A DNA stretch of 64,000 nucleotides from Mesorhizobium sp. ES1-4 (GTDB lineage Bacteria > Pseudomonadota > Alphaproteobacteria > Rhizobiales > Rhizobiaceae): positions 290,029 to 354,028 of the forward strand of contig NZ_JAIUGV010000009.1 in the NCBI RefSeq assembly GCF_020164745.1, in the 5' to 3' direction. Below are positions 34,602 through 41,604 of the stretch, piece after piece. A program made the position numbers and the translations under genes. Within the stretch, counting starts at the first letter, position 1, and each line of letters starts with the position of its first letter. The notes below the pieces were generated by a model that did not search any database, was not told the DNA's origin, and saw only the letters and a program-made list of their open reading frames with translations.

Positions 34602-35930
34602 ATGTCCAACCGGCTGAAAGTCACGCCGAACGATCTCAGTGCATTCTGGATGCCGTTTACGTCCAACCGGCAGTTCAAGCAGGCGCCGCGCATGATGGTG
34701 TCCGCCAAGGACATGCATTACACGACAAGCGACGGTCGCAAGATTCTCGACGGCACCGCCGGCCTGTGGTGCGTCAATGCCGGCCACTGCCGACCGAAGA
34801 TCACCGAGGCGATCCAGCAGCAGGCCGCCGAACTCGACTATGCGCCGGCCTTCCAGATGGGTCATCCCATCGTGTTCGAGCTGGCCAACCGCCTCGTCGA
34901 CATCGCGCCGAAGGGCATGGATCACGTCTTCTTTACCAACTCCGGCTCGGAATCGGTGGAAACTGCGCTGAAGATGGCGATCGGCTATCACCGCGCCAGG
35001 GGCGATGGCGCGCGCACCCGGCTGATCGGCCGTGAACGCGGCTATCACGGCGTCAATTTTGGCGGCATCTCGGTCGGCGGCATCTCCACCAACCGCAAGA
35101 TGTTCGGCACGCTGCTCGGCGGCGTCGACCACATGCCGCACACGCACCTGCCGGAGAAGAACGCCTTTACCAAGGGCGTGCCGGAACATGGCGCGGAACT
35201 GGCCAATGAGCTGGAGCGCATCGTCGCCCTGCATGACGCCTCGACCATCGCGGCGGTCATCGTCGAGCCGGTCGCCGGCTCCACCGGCGTCATCCTGCCG
35301 CCGAAGGGCTATCTGCAGAAGCTTCGCGAGATCTGCACCAAGCACGGTATCCTGTTGATCTTCGACGAGGTCATCACCGGTTTCGGCCGTCTCGGCACGC
35401 CGTTCGGCGCCGACTATTTCGGTGTCACGCCCGACATCATGACAACCGCCAAGGGCGTCTCCAACGGCGTCATCCCGATGGGCGCGGTGTTCGTGAAGAA
35501 GGAAATCCACGATGCCTTCATGACCGGCCCCGAGCACATGATCGAGTTCTTCCACGGCTACACCTATTCGGGCAATCCGGTCGCTTGCGCAGCGGCACTC
35601 GGCACGCTCGATACCTACAAGGAAGAGGGGCTGCTGACCCGCGGCGAGGAGCTGGCGCCTTATTGGGAAGACGCGCTGCATTCGCTCAAGGGCGAGCCGC
35701 ATGTCATCGACATCAGGAACATCGGCCTGATCGGTGCGATCGAGCTGGCACCTATTCCCGGCCAGCCGACCAAGCGTGCCTTCTCGGCCTTCCTGAAGGC
35801 GTTCGAGCGCGGCGCGCTGATCCGCACCACCGGCGACATCATCGCTCTGTCGCCGCCGCTGATCATCACCAAGGGCCAGATCAACGAGCTGGTCGACCAT
35901 GTGCGTGAAGTGCTTAGGATGATCGATTGA
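34602..35930 (+). CDS. Class III aminotransferase, probable beta-alanine:pyruvate transaminase
   Basis: A 442-residue PLP enzyme with the omega-aminotransferase pattern: FTNSGSESVETALKMA, then ERGYHGVNFGG, LIFDEVITGFGRLG and the PLP lysine in TTAKGVSNG (Lys284). The whole-length pattern is that of beta-alanine:pyruvate aminotransferases. In this locus it would convert beta-alanine, the end product of uracil ring degradation, to malonate semialdehyde. It is divergent from rutR with a RutR-type box between. The downstream beta-ureidopropionase is separated from it only by the DUF559 element, so they were probably once directly adjacent in one operon. Confidence 0.88.
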   Translation: MSNRLKVTPNDLSAFWMPFTSNRQFKQAPRMMVSAKDMHYTTSDGRKILDGTAGLWCVNAGHCRPKITEAIQQQAAELDYAPAFQMGHPIVFELANRLVDIAPKGMDHVFFTNSGSESVETALKMAIGYHRARGDGARTRLIGRERGYHGVNFGGISVGGISTNRKMFGTLLGGVDHMPHTHLPEKNAFTKGVPEHGAELANELERIVALHDASTIAAVIVEPVAGSTGVILPPKGYLQKLREICTKHGILLIFDEVITGFGRLGTPFGADYFGVTPDIMTTAKGVSNGVIPMGAVFVKKEIHDAFMTGPEHMIEFFHGYTYSGNPVACAAALGTLDTYKEEGLLTRGEELAPYWEDALHSLKGEPHVIDIRNIGLIGAIELAPIPGQPTKRAFSAFLKAFERGALIRTTGDIIALSPPLIITKGQINELVDHVREVLRMID

Positions 35931-35948
35931 AGAACCGGGCGCGGATAT

Positions 35949-35997
35949 CCCTCCCCCTCGAGGGGAGGGTGGCCGCGAAGCGGTCGGGTGGAGTCGG
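35949..35997 (+). repeat. Left inverted repeat of DUF559 element 1
   Basis: 49 bases that match the reverse complement of 36407-36455 with a single apparent mismatch (A versus G near the inner end). It contains two palindromes of its own: CCCTCCCCCTCGAGGGGAGG and CCGCGAAGCGG. The core GGGTGGCCG..GCGAAGC..TCGGGTG is shared with element 2. Confidence 0.9.
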
Positions 35998-36042
35998 TTC
36001 GACTGGTCGCCGACGTGATCTTTTACCGCGAGGTCGCTTCTG

Positions 36043-36483
36043 ATGCCTCGTACCCGCGTGAGCTTCGAAATGCGCCAGAAGGCGCGCGCGCTTCGAGTTC
36101 ACGCGACCAAGGGTGAATCTCTCCTTTGGTATGAGTTGCGTGAGCTGAAATCGGCAGGCATCAAATTCCGGCGCCAGTGCCCGTTTGGGCCTTACATCGT
36201 TGACTTTGCCTGCCTTTCCGTGAAGCTGATCGTTGAAGTCGACGGTGATCTTCACGAGCACGAAAAGGGCAAGCGGCACGATGCCGTTCGTGACGCGTAT
36301 CTACGATCGCTTGGGTTCGACGTCTTCCGTGTCGACGAACTCGATGTCATAAACAGCGCTTGGCATGTCGCGCAGGTGGTCAAGGAAAAGGTCGAGCGCA
36401 TGTCAGCCGACCCCACCCGACCGCTTCGCGGCCACCCTCCCCTCGAGGGGGAGGGGGACGCCCCGCAATCGATGAGGTTTTGA
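36043..36483 (+). CDS. DUF559 protein (Vsr-like PD-(D/E)xK endonuclease fold), copy 1
   Basis: A 146-residue protein with the DUF559 signature: TKGESLLWYELR, then KFRRQCPFGPYIVDFAC (Asp54) and KLIVEVDGDLH (Glu65, Asp67, His71), the putative metal-binding nuclease site. The family is related to very-short-patch repair endonucleases; its biological role is unknown. Residues about 122-138 are encoded by the right inverted repeat, so the C-terminal tail (after KVERMSAD) is not part of the nuclease fold. The TGA stop directly abuts the ATG of the next gene. It is only distantly similar to copy 2 at 41083. Confidence 0.88.
   Translation: MPRTRVSFEMRQKARALRVHATKGESLLWYELRELKSAGIKFRRQCPFGPYIVDFACLSVKLIVEVDGDLHEHEKGKRHDAVRDAYLRSLGFDVFRVDELDVINSAWHVAQVVKEKVERMSADPTRPLRGHPPLEGEGDAPQSMRF
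36407..36455 (-). repeat. Right inverted repeat of DUF559 element 1
   Basis: 49-base counterpart of the left repeat, located inside the 3' end of the DUF559 reading frame. In mRNA the two repeats could pair with each other, or each could fold on its own. Confidence 0.9.
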
Positions 36484-37734
36484 ATGGCCGCACCCGGCGA
36501 GAATCTGCGAATCAATTCAGACCGCTTGTGGGATTCCATCATGGAGATGGCGAAGATCGGCCCCGGCATTGCCGGCGGCAACAACCGCCAGACCGTGACC
36601 GACGAGGACGGAGAGGGGCGGCATCTGTTCAAGCGCTGGTGCGATGCGGCCAGGCTGGAAATGGGCGTCGACGAGATGGGCACCATGTTTGCCCGGCGGG
36701 AAGGCGCTGACCCCAGCCTGCCGCCGGTCTATGTCGGCAGCCACCTCGACACGCAGCCGACCGGCGGCAAGTATGACGGCGTTCTCGGCGTTCTCGGCGG
36801 CCTGGAGATCGTGCGCTCGCTCAACGATCTCGGCATCAAGACCAGGCATCCGATCGTCGTCACCAACTGGACCAACGAGGAGGGCGCGCGCTTTGCCCCC
36901 GCCATGATGGCTTCCGGTGTGTTCGCCGGCGTGCTCGACCAGGCCGACGTCTACGAGCATACGGACAAGGCCGGCAAAAAATTCGGCGAGGAACTGGAGC
37001 GTATCGGCTGGAAAGGCACCGAGAAGGTCGGCGACCGCAAGATCCACGCCTTCTTCGAACTGCATATCGAGCAGGGACCGATCCTTGAGGACGAGGACAT
37101 CGACATCGGCGTCGTCACCCATGGCCAGGGTTTGAAATGGCTGCAGGTGACACTGACCGGCAAGGAGGCGCATACCGGCTCGACGCCGATGCCCAAGCGC
37201 CGCAATGCGGGGCTCGGCATGGCCCGCGTGATCGAACTGGTGCACGAGATCGCCATGGACTACCAGCCCGACGCCGTCGGCGCGGTCGGGCACATGGAAG
37301 TCTACCCGAACTCGCGCAACATCATCGCCGGGCGCACCGTTTTCACCATCGACATCCGCTCGCCGGAGAAGGAAGTACTCGACGCCATGGATGGCCGCAT
37401 CCGGGAAGGCATCGACACTATCTGCGACGCGCTCGACATCCAGTACAAAATCGAGCAGGTCGGTCATTTCGATCCCGTCACTTTCGACAAGGGCTGCGTC
37501 AAGGCGATCCGCGATGCCGCCGAGAGGCTCGGCTATACGCACCGCAACATCGTCTCGGGCGCCGGTCACGACGCCTGCTGGATCAACCGCGTCGCACCCA
37601 CCGCCATGGTGATGTGCCCTTGCGTCGATGGGCTCAGCCATAACGAGGCGGAGGAAATCACCAAGGAATGGGCCGCCGCCGGCGCCGACGTGCTGTTTCA
37701 CGCGGTGGTGGAGACGGCGGGGATCGTGGAGTGA
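36484..37734 (+). CDS. Zn-dependent hydrolase, probable beta-ureidopropionase (N-carbamoyl-beta-alanine amidohydrolase)
   Basis: A 416-residue M20-type hydrolase of the hydantoinase/carbamoylase family. Metal-site motifs are visible: SHLDTQPTGGKYDG (His87, Asp98), NEEGARF (Glu pair), ELHIEQGP and the C-terminal GLSHNEAE. It hydrolyses N-carbamoyl-beta-alanine to beta-alanine, CO2 and ammonia, the third step of the reductive pathway. It is preceded without a gap by the DUF559 stop codon; GAGG in the end of the DUF559 frame serves as ribosome site. A GTG-started small gene overlaps its stop by four bases. Confidence 0.9.
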   Translation: MAAPGENLRINSDRLWDSIMEMAKIGPGIAGGNNRQTVTDEDGEGRHLFKRWCDAARLEMGVDEMGTMFARREGADPSLPPVYVGSHLDTQPTGGKYDGVLGVLGGLEIVRSLNDLGIKTRHPIVVTNWTNEEGARFAPAMMASGVFAGVLDQADVYEHTDKAGKKFGEELERIGWKGTEKVGDRKIHAFFELHIEQGPILEDEDIDIGVVTHGQGLKWLQVTLTGKEAHTGSTPMPKRRNAGLGMARVIELVHEIAMDYQPDAVGAVGHMEVYPNSRNIIAGRTVFTIDIRSPEKEVLDAMDGRIREGIDTICDALDIQYKIEQVGHFDPVTFDKGCVKAIRDAAERLGYTHRNIVSGAGHDACWINRVAPTAMVMCPCVDGLSHNEAEEITKEWAAAGADVLFHAVVETAGIVE

Positions 37735-37949
37735 GGATCGTCAAACAAGGCACCGGGCAAATGGCTGTCCCGGTCGACGGCCTCTACCAATGTTTCCCAA
37801 AGAGCGAAAACAATCGCGGCAAAGCCGTTCGATTTGCCACTATCGAAAAGGCAGCCGCATTTCTTTGTGAGAACGTGGATTGGGGAATCTACATGGATCC
37901 GGGCGGCGCCCTGGTTTATCGGGACATAGTGATCGAGCGGGACCAATAA
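37731..37949 (+). CDS. Small uncharacterised protein coupled to pyrimidine catabolic genes (72 residues)
   Basis: A 72-residue frame starting with GTG that overlaps the hydrolase stop (GTGA) and ends 13 bases before the dihydropyrimidinase ATG. The peptide has a globular composition, with segments such as YQCFPKSENNRGKAVRF, AAAFLCENVDW and IYMDPGGALVYRDIVI; it has no signal peptide or membrane helix. No family recognised. The tight packing on both sides argues that it is a real gene with a function connected to the pathway, but no role can be assigned. Confidence 0.65.
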   Translation: MRIVKQGTGQMAVPVDGLYQCFPKSENNRGKAVRFATIEKAAAFLCENVDWGIYMDPGGALVYRDIVIERDQ

Positions 37950-37962
37950 TCGGGAGATAGCG

Positions 37963-39414
37963 ATGTCGAAAGTCATTCGAAACGGCACGGTTGTCACCGC
38001 CGACCGCACGTGGAAGGCCGACGTGCTGATGCAGCACGGCAAGATCGTCGCCGTCGGTTCCAATCTGCATGGCGACCATGAATTCGACGCCACGGGCTGC
38101 TATGTGATGCCGGGCGGCATCGATCCGCACACGCATCTCGAAATGCCGTTCATGGGCACCTATTCGGCCGATGACTTCGAATCCGGCACACGGGCGGCCC
38201 TTGCCGGCGGCACCACCATGGTGGTCGATTTCTGCCTGCCGGCACCGCAGCAATCGCTGCTTGAAGCCTTGCAGATGTGGGACAACAAGACCTCCAAGGC
38301 TTCGTGCGACTATTCCTTCCACATGGCGATCACCTGGTGGGGCAAGCAGGTGTTCGACGAGATGGCCACGGTCGTCGACAAGGGCATCACCTCGTTCAAG
38401 CACTTCATGGCCTACAAGGGCGCATTGATGGTGGATGACGACGAGATGTACGCCTCGTTCCAGCGTTGCGCTGACCTTGGCGCGTTGCCGCTGGTGCATG
38501 CCGAGAATGGCGATGTGGTTGCCGCACTCTCGCAGAAGTTGCTCGCCGCCGGCAACAATGGCCCGGAAGGCCATGCCTATTCGCGCCCGCCGGAGGTGGA
38601 GGGCGAGGCGACCAACCGCGCCATCATGATCGCCGACATGGCCGGCGTGCCGCTCTATGTCGTGCATGTCTCCTGCGAGCAGAGCCATGAAGCGATCCGC
38701 CGGGCGCGCCAGAAGGGCATGCGCGTGTTCGGCGAGCCGCTGATCCAGCACCTGACGCTCGACGAGAGCGAGTATTTCGACAAGGACTGGGACCATGCTG
38801 CGCGGCGCGTGATGAGCCCACCCTTCCGCAACAAGCTGCATCAGGATTCGCTGTGGGCCGGCCTGCAGGCCGGGTCGCTGCAGGTGGTGGCGACCGACCA
38901 TTGCGCCTTCACAACCACGCAGAAGCGTTTCGGTATTGGCGATTTCACCAAGATCCCCAACGGCACTGGCGGCCTGGAAGACCGCTTGCCGGTGCTATGG
39001 ACCCGGGGCGTCAACACCGGGCGGCTGACGATGAACGAGTTCGTCGCCGTGACCTCGACCAACATCGCCAAGATCCTCAACATGTATCCGAAAAAAGGCG
39101 CCATCGTCGAAGGTGCCGATGCCGACATCATCGTCTGGGACCCCCAGCGCAAGAAGACAATTTCGTCCAAGAAGCAGCAATCGGTTATCGATTACAACGT
39201 CTTCGAAGGCGTCGAGGTGACTGGCCTGCCGCGCTTCGTTTTCTCGCGCGGCGAGCTGTCGATCGAGGAAGCAGAGGTGAAGGCAAAGCCCGGCCATGGC
39301 GAGTTCGTCGGACGCGAGCCAAACGCCGCGGTCAACCGGGCGCTGTCGACCTGGAAAGAGATCACCGCGCCGCGCAAGGTGGAACGCACCGGCATTCCGG
39401 CGACCGGGGTTTGA
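37963..39414 (+). CDS. hydA: Dihydropyrimidinase
   Basis: A 483-residue cyclic amidohydrolase. The HxH motif is DPHTHLEMPF (His56, His58), the carbamylated lysine is in HFMAYKG (Lys152), and further metal ligands follow (LVHAENGD, YVVHVSCEQ, VATDHCAF). It opens dihydrouracil and dihydrothymine to N-carbamoyl-beta-amino acids, acting between PreTA and the hydrolase encoded just upstream. The length and C-terminal extension match the D-hydantoinase/dihydropyrimidinase group. GGGAG precedes the ATG. It is the last gene of this operon; a repeat-rich gap follows. Confidence 0.94.
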   Translation: MSKVIRNGTVVTADRTWKADVLMQHGKIVAVGSNLHGDHEFDATGCYVMPGGIDPHTHLEMPFMGTYSADDFESGTRAALAGGTTMVVDFCLPAPQQSLLEALQMWDNKTSKASCDYSFHMAITWWGKQVFDEMATVVDKGITSFKHFMAYKGALMVDDDEMYASFQRCADLGALPLVHAENGDVVAALSQKLLAAGNNGPEGHAYSRPPEVEGEATNRAIMIADMAGVPLYVVHVSCEQSHEAIRRARQKGMRVFGEPLIQHLTLDESEYFDKDWDHAARRVMSPPFRNKLHQDSLWAGLQAGSLQVVATDHCAFTTTQKRFGIGDFTKIPNGTGGLEDRLPVLWTRGVNTGRLTMNEFVAVTSTNIAKILNMYPKKGAIVEGADADIIVWDPQRKKTISSKKQQSVIDYNVFEGVEVTGLPRFVFSRGELSIEEAEVKAKPGHGEFVGREPNAAVNRALSTWKEITAPRKVERTGIPATGV

Positions 39415-39526
39415 GGATGCGGGCTGTTCCTCCCGCCATGCCGGCAACCGCGATACCGGCCGTCAGACAGGCCTTGGACGGCAATGCCCATGGGGAAGTG
39501 CCTCGGTGCGGATGATTGCCGACGCC

Positions 39527-39710
39527 GGCGCCGCCCCTCATTTGCTTGCCGGCATCTTCTCCCCGTATAGTGACGGGGAGAAGGGAGCTGAGAGCAACCT
39601 CGGCGCTCTTTCTGGCAACGCTGGCGATTGGCGAAATCCTTCGCGATGGCATCCTTCTCCCAGTCTCTATATGCGGAGAAGTGCCCGGCAGGGCGATGAG
39701 GGGCAGCGCG
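39527..39710. mobile_element. Non-coding inverted-repeat element (MITE/RIME-like)
   Basis: Two 58-base repeats in opposite orientation (39527-39584 and 39653-39710) flank 68 bases without an ORF. Each contains a hairpin (CTTCTCCCCG...CGGGGAGAAG type) followed by a conserved tail TGCCGGCA...GATGAGGGGC. The pair lies in the 343-base gap between dihydropyrimidinase and the convergent cupin gene; nothing else was seen in that gap. It resembles short intergenic mosaic repeats of rhizobia and shares general design, but not sequence, with the DUF559 element ends. Confidence 0.65.
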
Positions 39711-39757
39711 GACCTGGAGCTATTGAGCCTCGCCCGGCTAACCCGCCAATACCGCCC

Positions 39758-40162
39758 TCACGCAACCAGCGCATCCAGTTCCGGCAGCAGGACGACGCTT
39801 TCCTGTTCGTTGGGATCGGTGCGGGCGATGACGGCCGAAGACGGAGCATTGCTCAGATTGGCCGGCAAATGCGGCACACCGGCCGGGATGTAGAAGAGGT
39901 CGCCGGCCTTGACGACGATGTGATGCTCCAGCCGGTCGCCATACCAGGTATGGACCTCGCCGGACAGCACGTAGATCGCCGTTTCATGGTTCTCATGCAG
40001 ATGCGCCTTGGCGCGGGCGCCGGGCGGCATTGTGAGCACGTGCATGCAGATGCCGGAAGAACCGACCGACTCGGTGGCGATACCGGCCAAATAGGTCAGA
40101 CCCTGCTTGCCTTCATAAGTGCTTTCAGGGCGGATAAGATGACAACTGGGTTTGGGCGACAT
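39758..40162 (-). CDS. Cupin domain protein
   Basis: A 134-residue single-domain cupin. Metal-binding pattern HLHENHETAIYVLSGEVHTWYG (motif 1) and GDLFYIPAGVPHLPANLS (motif 2). It may be a small metal-dependent enzyme or a ligand-binding protein. It is divergent from the ABC ATPase gene at 40302, with a shared promoter region of 139 bases, and convergent with the dihydropyrimidinase gene. GGAG is present before the ATG at 40162. A role in the pyrimidine locus is possible but only from position. Confidence 0.85.
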   Translation of the reverse strand: MSPKPSCHLIRPESTYEGKQGLTYLAGIATESVGSSGICMHVLTMPPGARAKAHLHENHETAIYVLSGEVHTWYGDRLEHHIVVKAGDLFYIPAGVPHLPANLSNAPSSAVIARTDPNEQESVVLLPELDALVA

Positions 40163-40301
40163 CGGGGAACTCCGGGCGTCGATTGAGTGGAACAAAGTCG
40201 GCAGGACTGAAGGCCAATGGGACGGGTCGAATGGAAAACAACATCGCGATAAAAGCAATCGGAATCGGGACGCCGTCACGGGAACAGGCAGGCCGCGAGC
40301 G

Positions 40302-41093
40302 ATGACGGGACTTTCGCCAGCCGTCGTCTCGGCAAATAAACTTGGCCTCACCTTCCAGACCAATGACGGTCCGGTGCAGGCGCTGTCCAATGTCGACCTG
40401 ACCATAGGCAAGGGGGAGTTCGTCTCCTTCATCGGGCCATCGGGCTGCGGCAAGACCACGTTGCTGCGCGTCATCGCCGATCTGGAGAAGCCGACTTCGG
40501 GCGCGATTTCGGTCAACGGCATGACAGCGGAACAGGCGCGCGAGAAACGCGCTTATGGCTATGTCTTCCAGGCCGCCGCCCTGTTCCCGTGGCGCACCAT
40601 CGAGCGCAATGTCGCGCTGCCGCTTGAAATCATGGGCTTGTCCAGGACCGATCAGGCGGAGCGGATCAAGCGCACGCTCGACCTCGTCAACCTCAGCGGT
40701 TTCGAGAAGAAGTATCCCTGGCAGCTTTCCGGCGGCATGCAGCAGCGCGCCTCGATTGCCCGCGCGCTGGCCTTCGACGCCGACCTGCTGTTGATGGACG
40801 AGCCGTTCGGCGCGCTGGACGAGATCGTGCGCGATCACCTCAACGAGCAATTGCTGCAACTGTGGGGCCGGACAAACAAGACCATCTGCTTCGTCACCCA
40901 TTCCATTCCCGAAGCGGTCTATCTGTCGACGCGCATCGTGGTCATGTCGCCACGCCCGGGCCGCGTCAGCGACATCATCGAATCGACGCTGCCGAAAGAG
41001 CGGCCGCTCGACATCCGCGAGACGCCGGAGTTCCTGGCGATCGCCGCACGGGTTCGCGACGGCTTAAGGGCAGGGCATAGTTATGATGATTGA
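40302..41093 (+). CDS. ABC transporter ATPase, SsuB/TauB/ThiZ type
   Basis: A 263-residue ATPase with Walker A GPSGCGKTTLL, Q-loop YVFQAAALFPW, signature LSGGMQQR and Walker B LLMDEPFGALDE. This is the subfamily that serves nitrate, sulfonate, taurine and pyrimidine-precursor importers. It is the first gene of an importer interrupted by a DUF559 element (41114-41590) before the two permease genes. The ATG at 40302 follows GCGAGCG, a weak site. Confidence 0.9.
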   Translation: MTGLSPAVVSANKLGLTFQTNDGPVQALSNVDLTIGKGEFVSFIGPSGCGKTTLLRVIADLEKPTSGAISVNGMTAEQAREKRAYGYVFQAAALFPWRTIERNVALPLEIMGLSRTDQAERIKRTLDLVNLSGFEKKYPWQLSGGMQQRASIARALAFDADLLLMDEPFGALDEIVRDHLNEQLLQLWGRTNKTICFVTHSIPEAVYLSTRIVVMSPRPGRVSDIIESTLPKERPLDIRETPEFLAIAARVRDGLRAGHSYDD

Positions 41094-41604
41094 GCGGGCG
41101 CAGGATGGGTTTCCTCCTCTCCCCACCGGGGAGAGGGTGGCCGGAGCGAAGCGGAGGTCGGGTGAGGGGGCGCCGCCGCATCCAACCAAGAGAAAGGCCG
41201 GCGTCACGGAGCGCGCCCGAGAGCTGCGGCTTGACGAAACCAAGGCCGAATACCGGCTTTGGGGCGAGCTACGGGGGCGTCACCTCAACGGCTATAAGTT
41301 CGTAAGGCACGTGCCACTCGGACCGTTCTTCGCCGACTTTCTCTGCCGCGAAAAGAGCTTGATCGTTGAAATCGATGGCAGCCAACATGCCGAGTCCCTG
41401 ACCGATGAAAGCAGAACAGCTTGGCTGAACAGCCATGGTTACTCTGTTCTTCGGTTCTGGAATCACGAAGTTCTGGCGGAACGGCGGGCGGTTTTGGATA
41501 CAATATTAGCGGTGCTTGAGGGGCAGATACACTCCCCCTCACCCGGCCTTCGCTTCGCTCCGGCCACTCTCTCCCCGGCGGGGAGAGGAGAAGGGCTGCG
41601 CTAA
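41083..41604 (+). CDS. DUF559 protein (Vsr-like PD-(D/E)xK endonuclease fold), copy 2
   Basis: A 173-residue frame, if started at the ATG that overlaps the ATPase stop. Nuclease-type signature: EYRLWGELRGR, KFVRHVPLGPFFADFLC (Asp85) and LIVEIDGSQH (Glu96, Asp98, His102). Residues about 11-30 are encoded by the left inverted repeat and about 151-169 by the right one. The true start is uncertain; a GTG inside the left repeat (41137) is another candidate. The TAA stop directly abuts the ATG of the permease gene. Same architecture as copy 1 but low sequence identity, so the two were not produced by a recent duplication. Confidence 0.82.
   Translation: MMIERAQDGFPPLPTGERVAGAKRRSGEGAPPHPTKRKAGVTERARELRLDETKAEYRLWGELRGRHLNGYKFVRHVPLGPFFADFLCREKSLIVEIDGSQHAESLTDESRTAWLNSHGYSVLRFWNHEVLAERRAVLDTILAVLEGQIHSPSPGLRFAPATLSPAGRGEGLR
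41114..41170 (+). repeat. Left inverted repeat of DUF559 element 2
   Basis: 57 bases pairing with 41534-41590 with about four mismatches. The outer part is the palindrome CTCTCCCCACCGGGGAGAG; the inner part holds GGAGCGAAGCGGAGGTCGGG. Confidence 0.9.
41534..41590 (-). repeat. Right inverted repeat of DUF559 element 2
   Basis: Counterpart of the left repeat. Its outer end (GGGGAGAGGAG, continuing into AAGGG) is purine-rich and lies about 15 bases before the permease ATG, so it may supply the ribosome-binding site of the downstream host gene. Confidence 0.9.

Larger units (their letters stand above)
35949..36455. mobile_element. DUF559-carrying element 1 with 49-bp terminal inverted repeats
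   Basis: A 507-bp unit bounded by near-identical inverted repeats (35949-35997 and 36407-36455) and holding one DUF559 gene in the direction of the host operon. It separates the beta-alanine aminotransferase gene from the beta-ureidopropionase gene. No obvious target-site duplication could be read. The same architecture occurs at 41114-41590. Mobility is an inference from structure, not shown. Confidence 0.65.
41114..41590. mobile_element. DUF559-carrying element 2 with 57-bp terminal inverted repeats
   Basis: A 477-bp unit bounded by inverted repeats 41114-41170 and 41534-41590 and containing DUF559 copy 2. It is inserted between the ATPase and first permease genes of one ABC importer operon. 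The repeat core GGGTGGCCG..GCGAAGC..GG..TCGGGTGAGGG matches that of element 1, while the outer hairpin differs in sequence. Mobility is inferred. Confidence 0.65.

Noticed and set aside
35949..41590. Restriction-modification or CRISPR-like defence island
   Set aside because: The DUF559 genes have nuclease features but no methyltransferase partner, spacers or other defence genes nearby; the paired inverted repeats point to an element instead.
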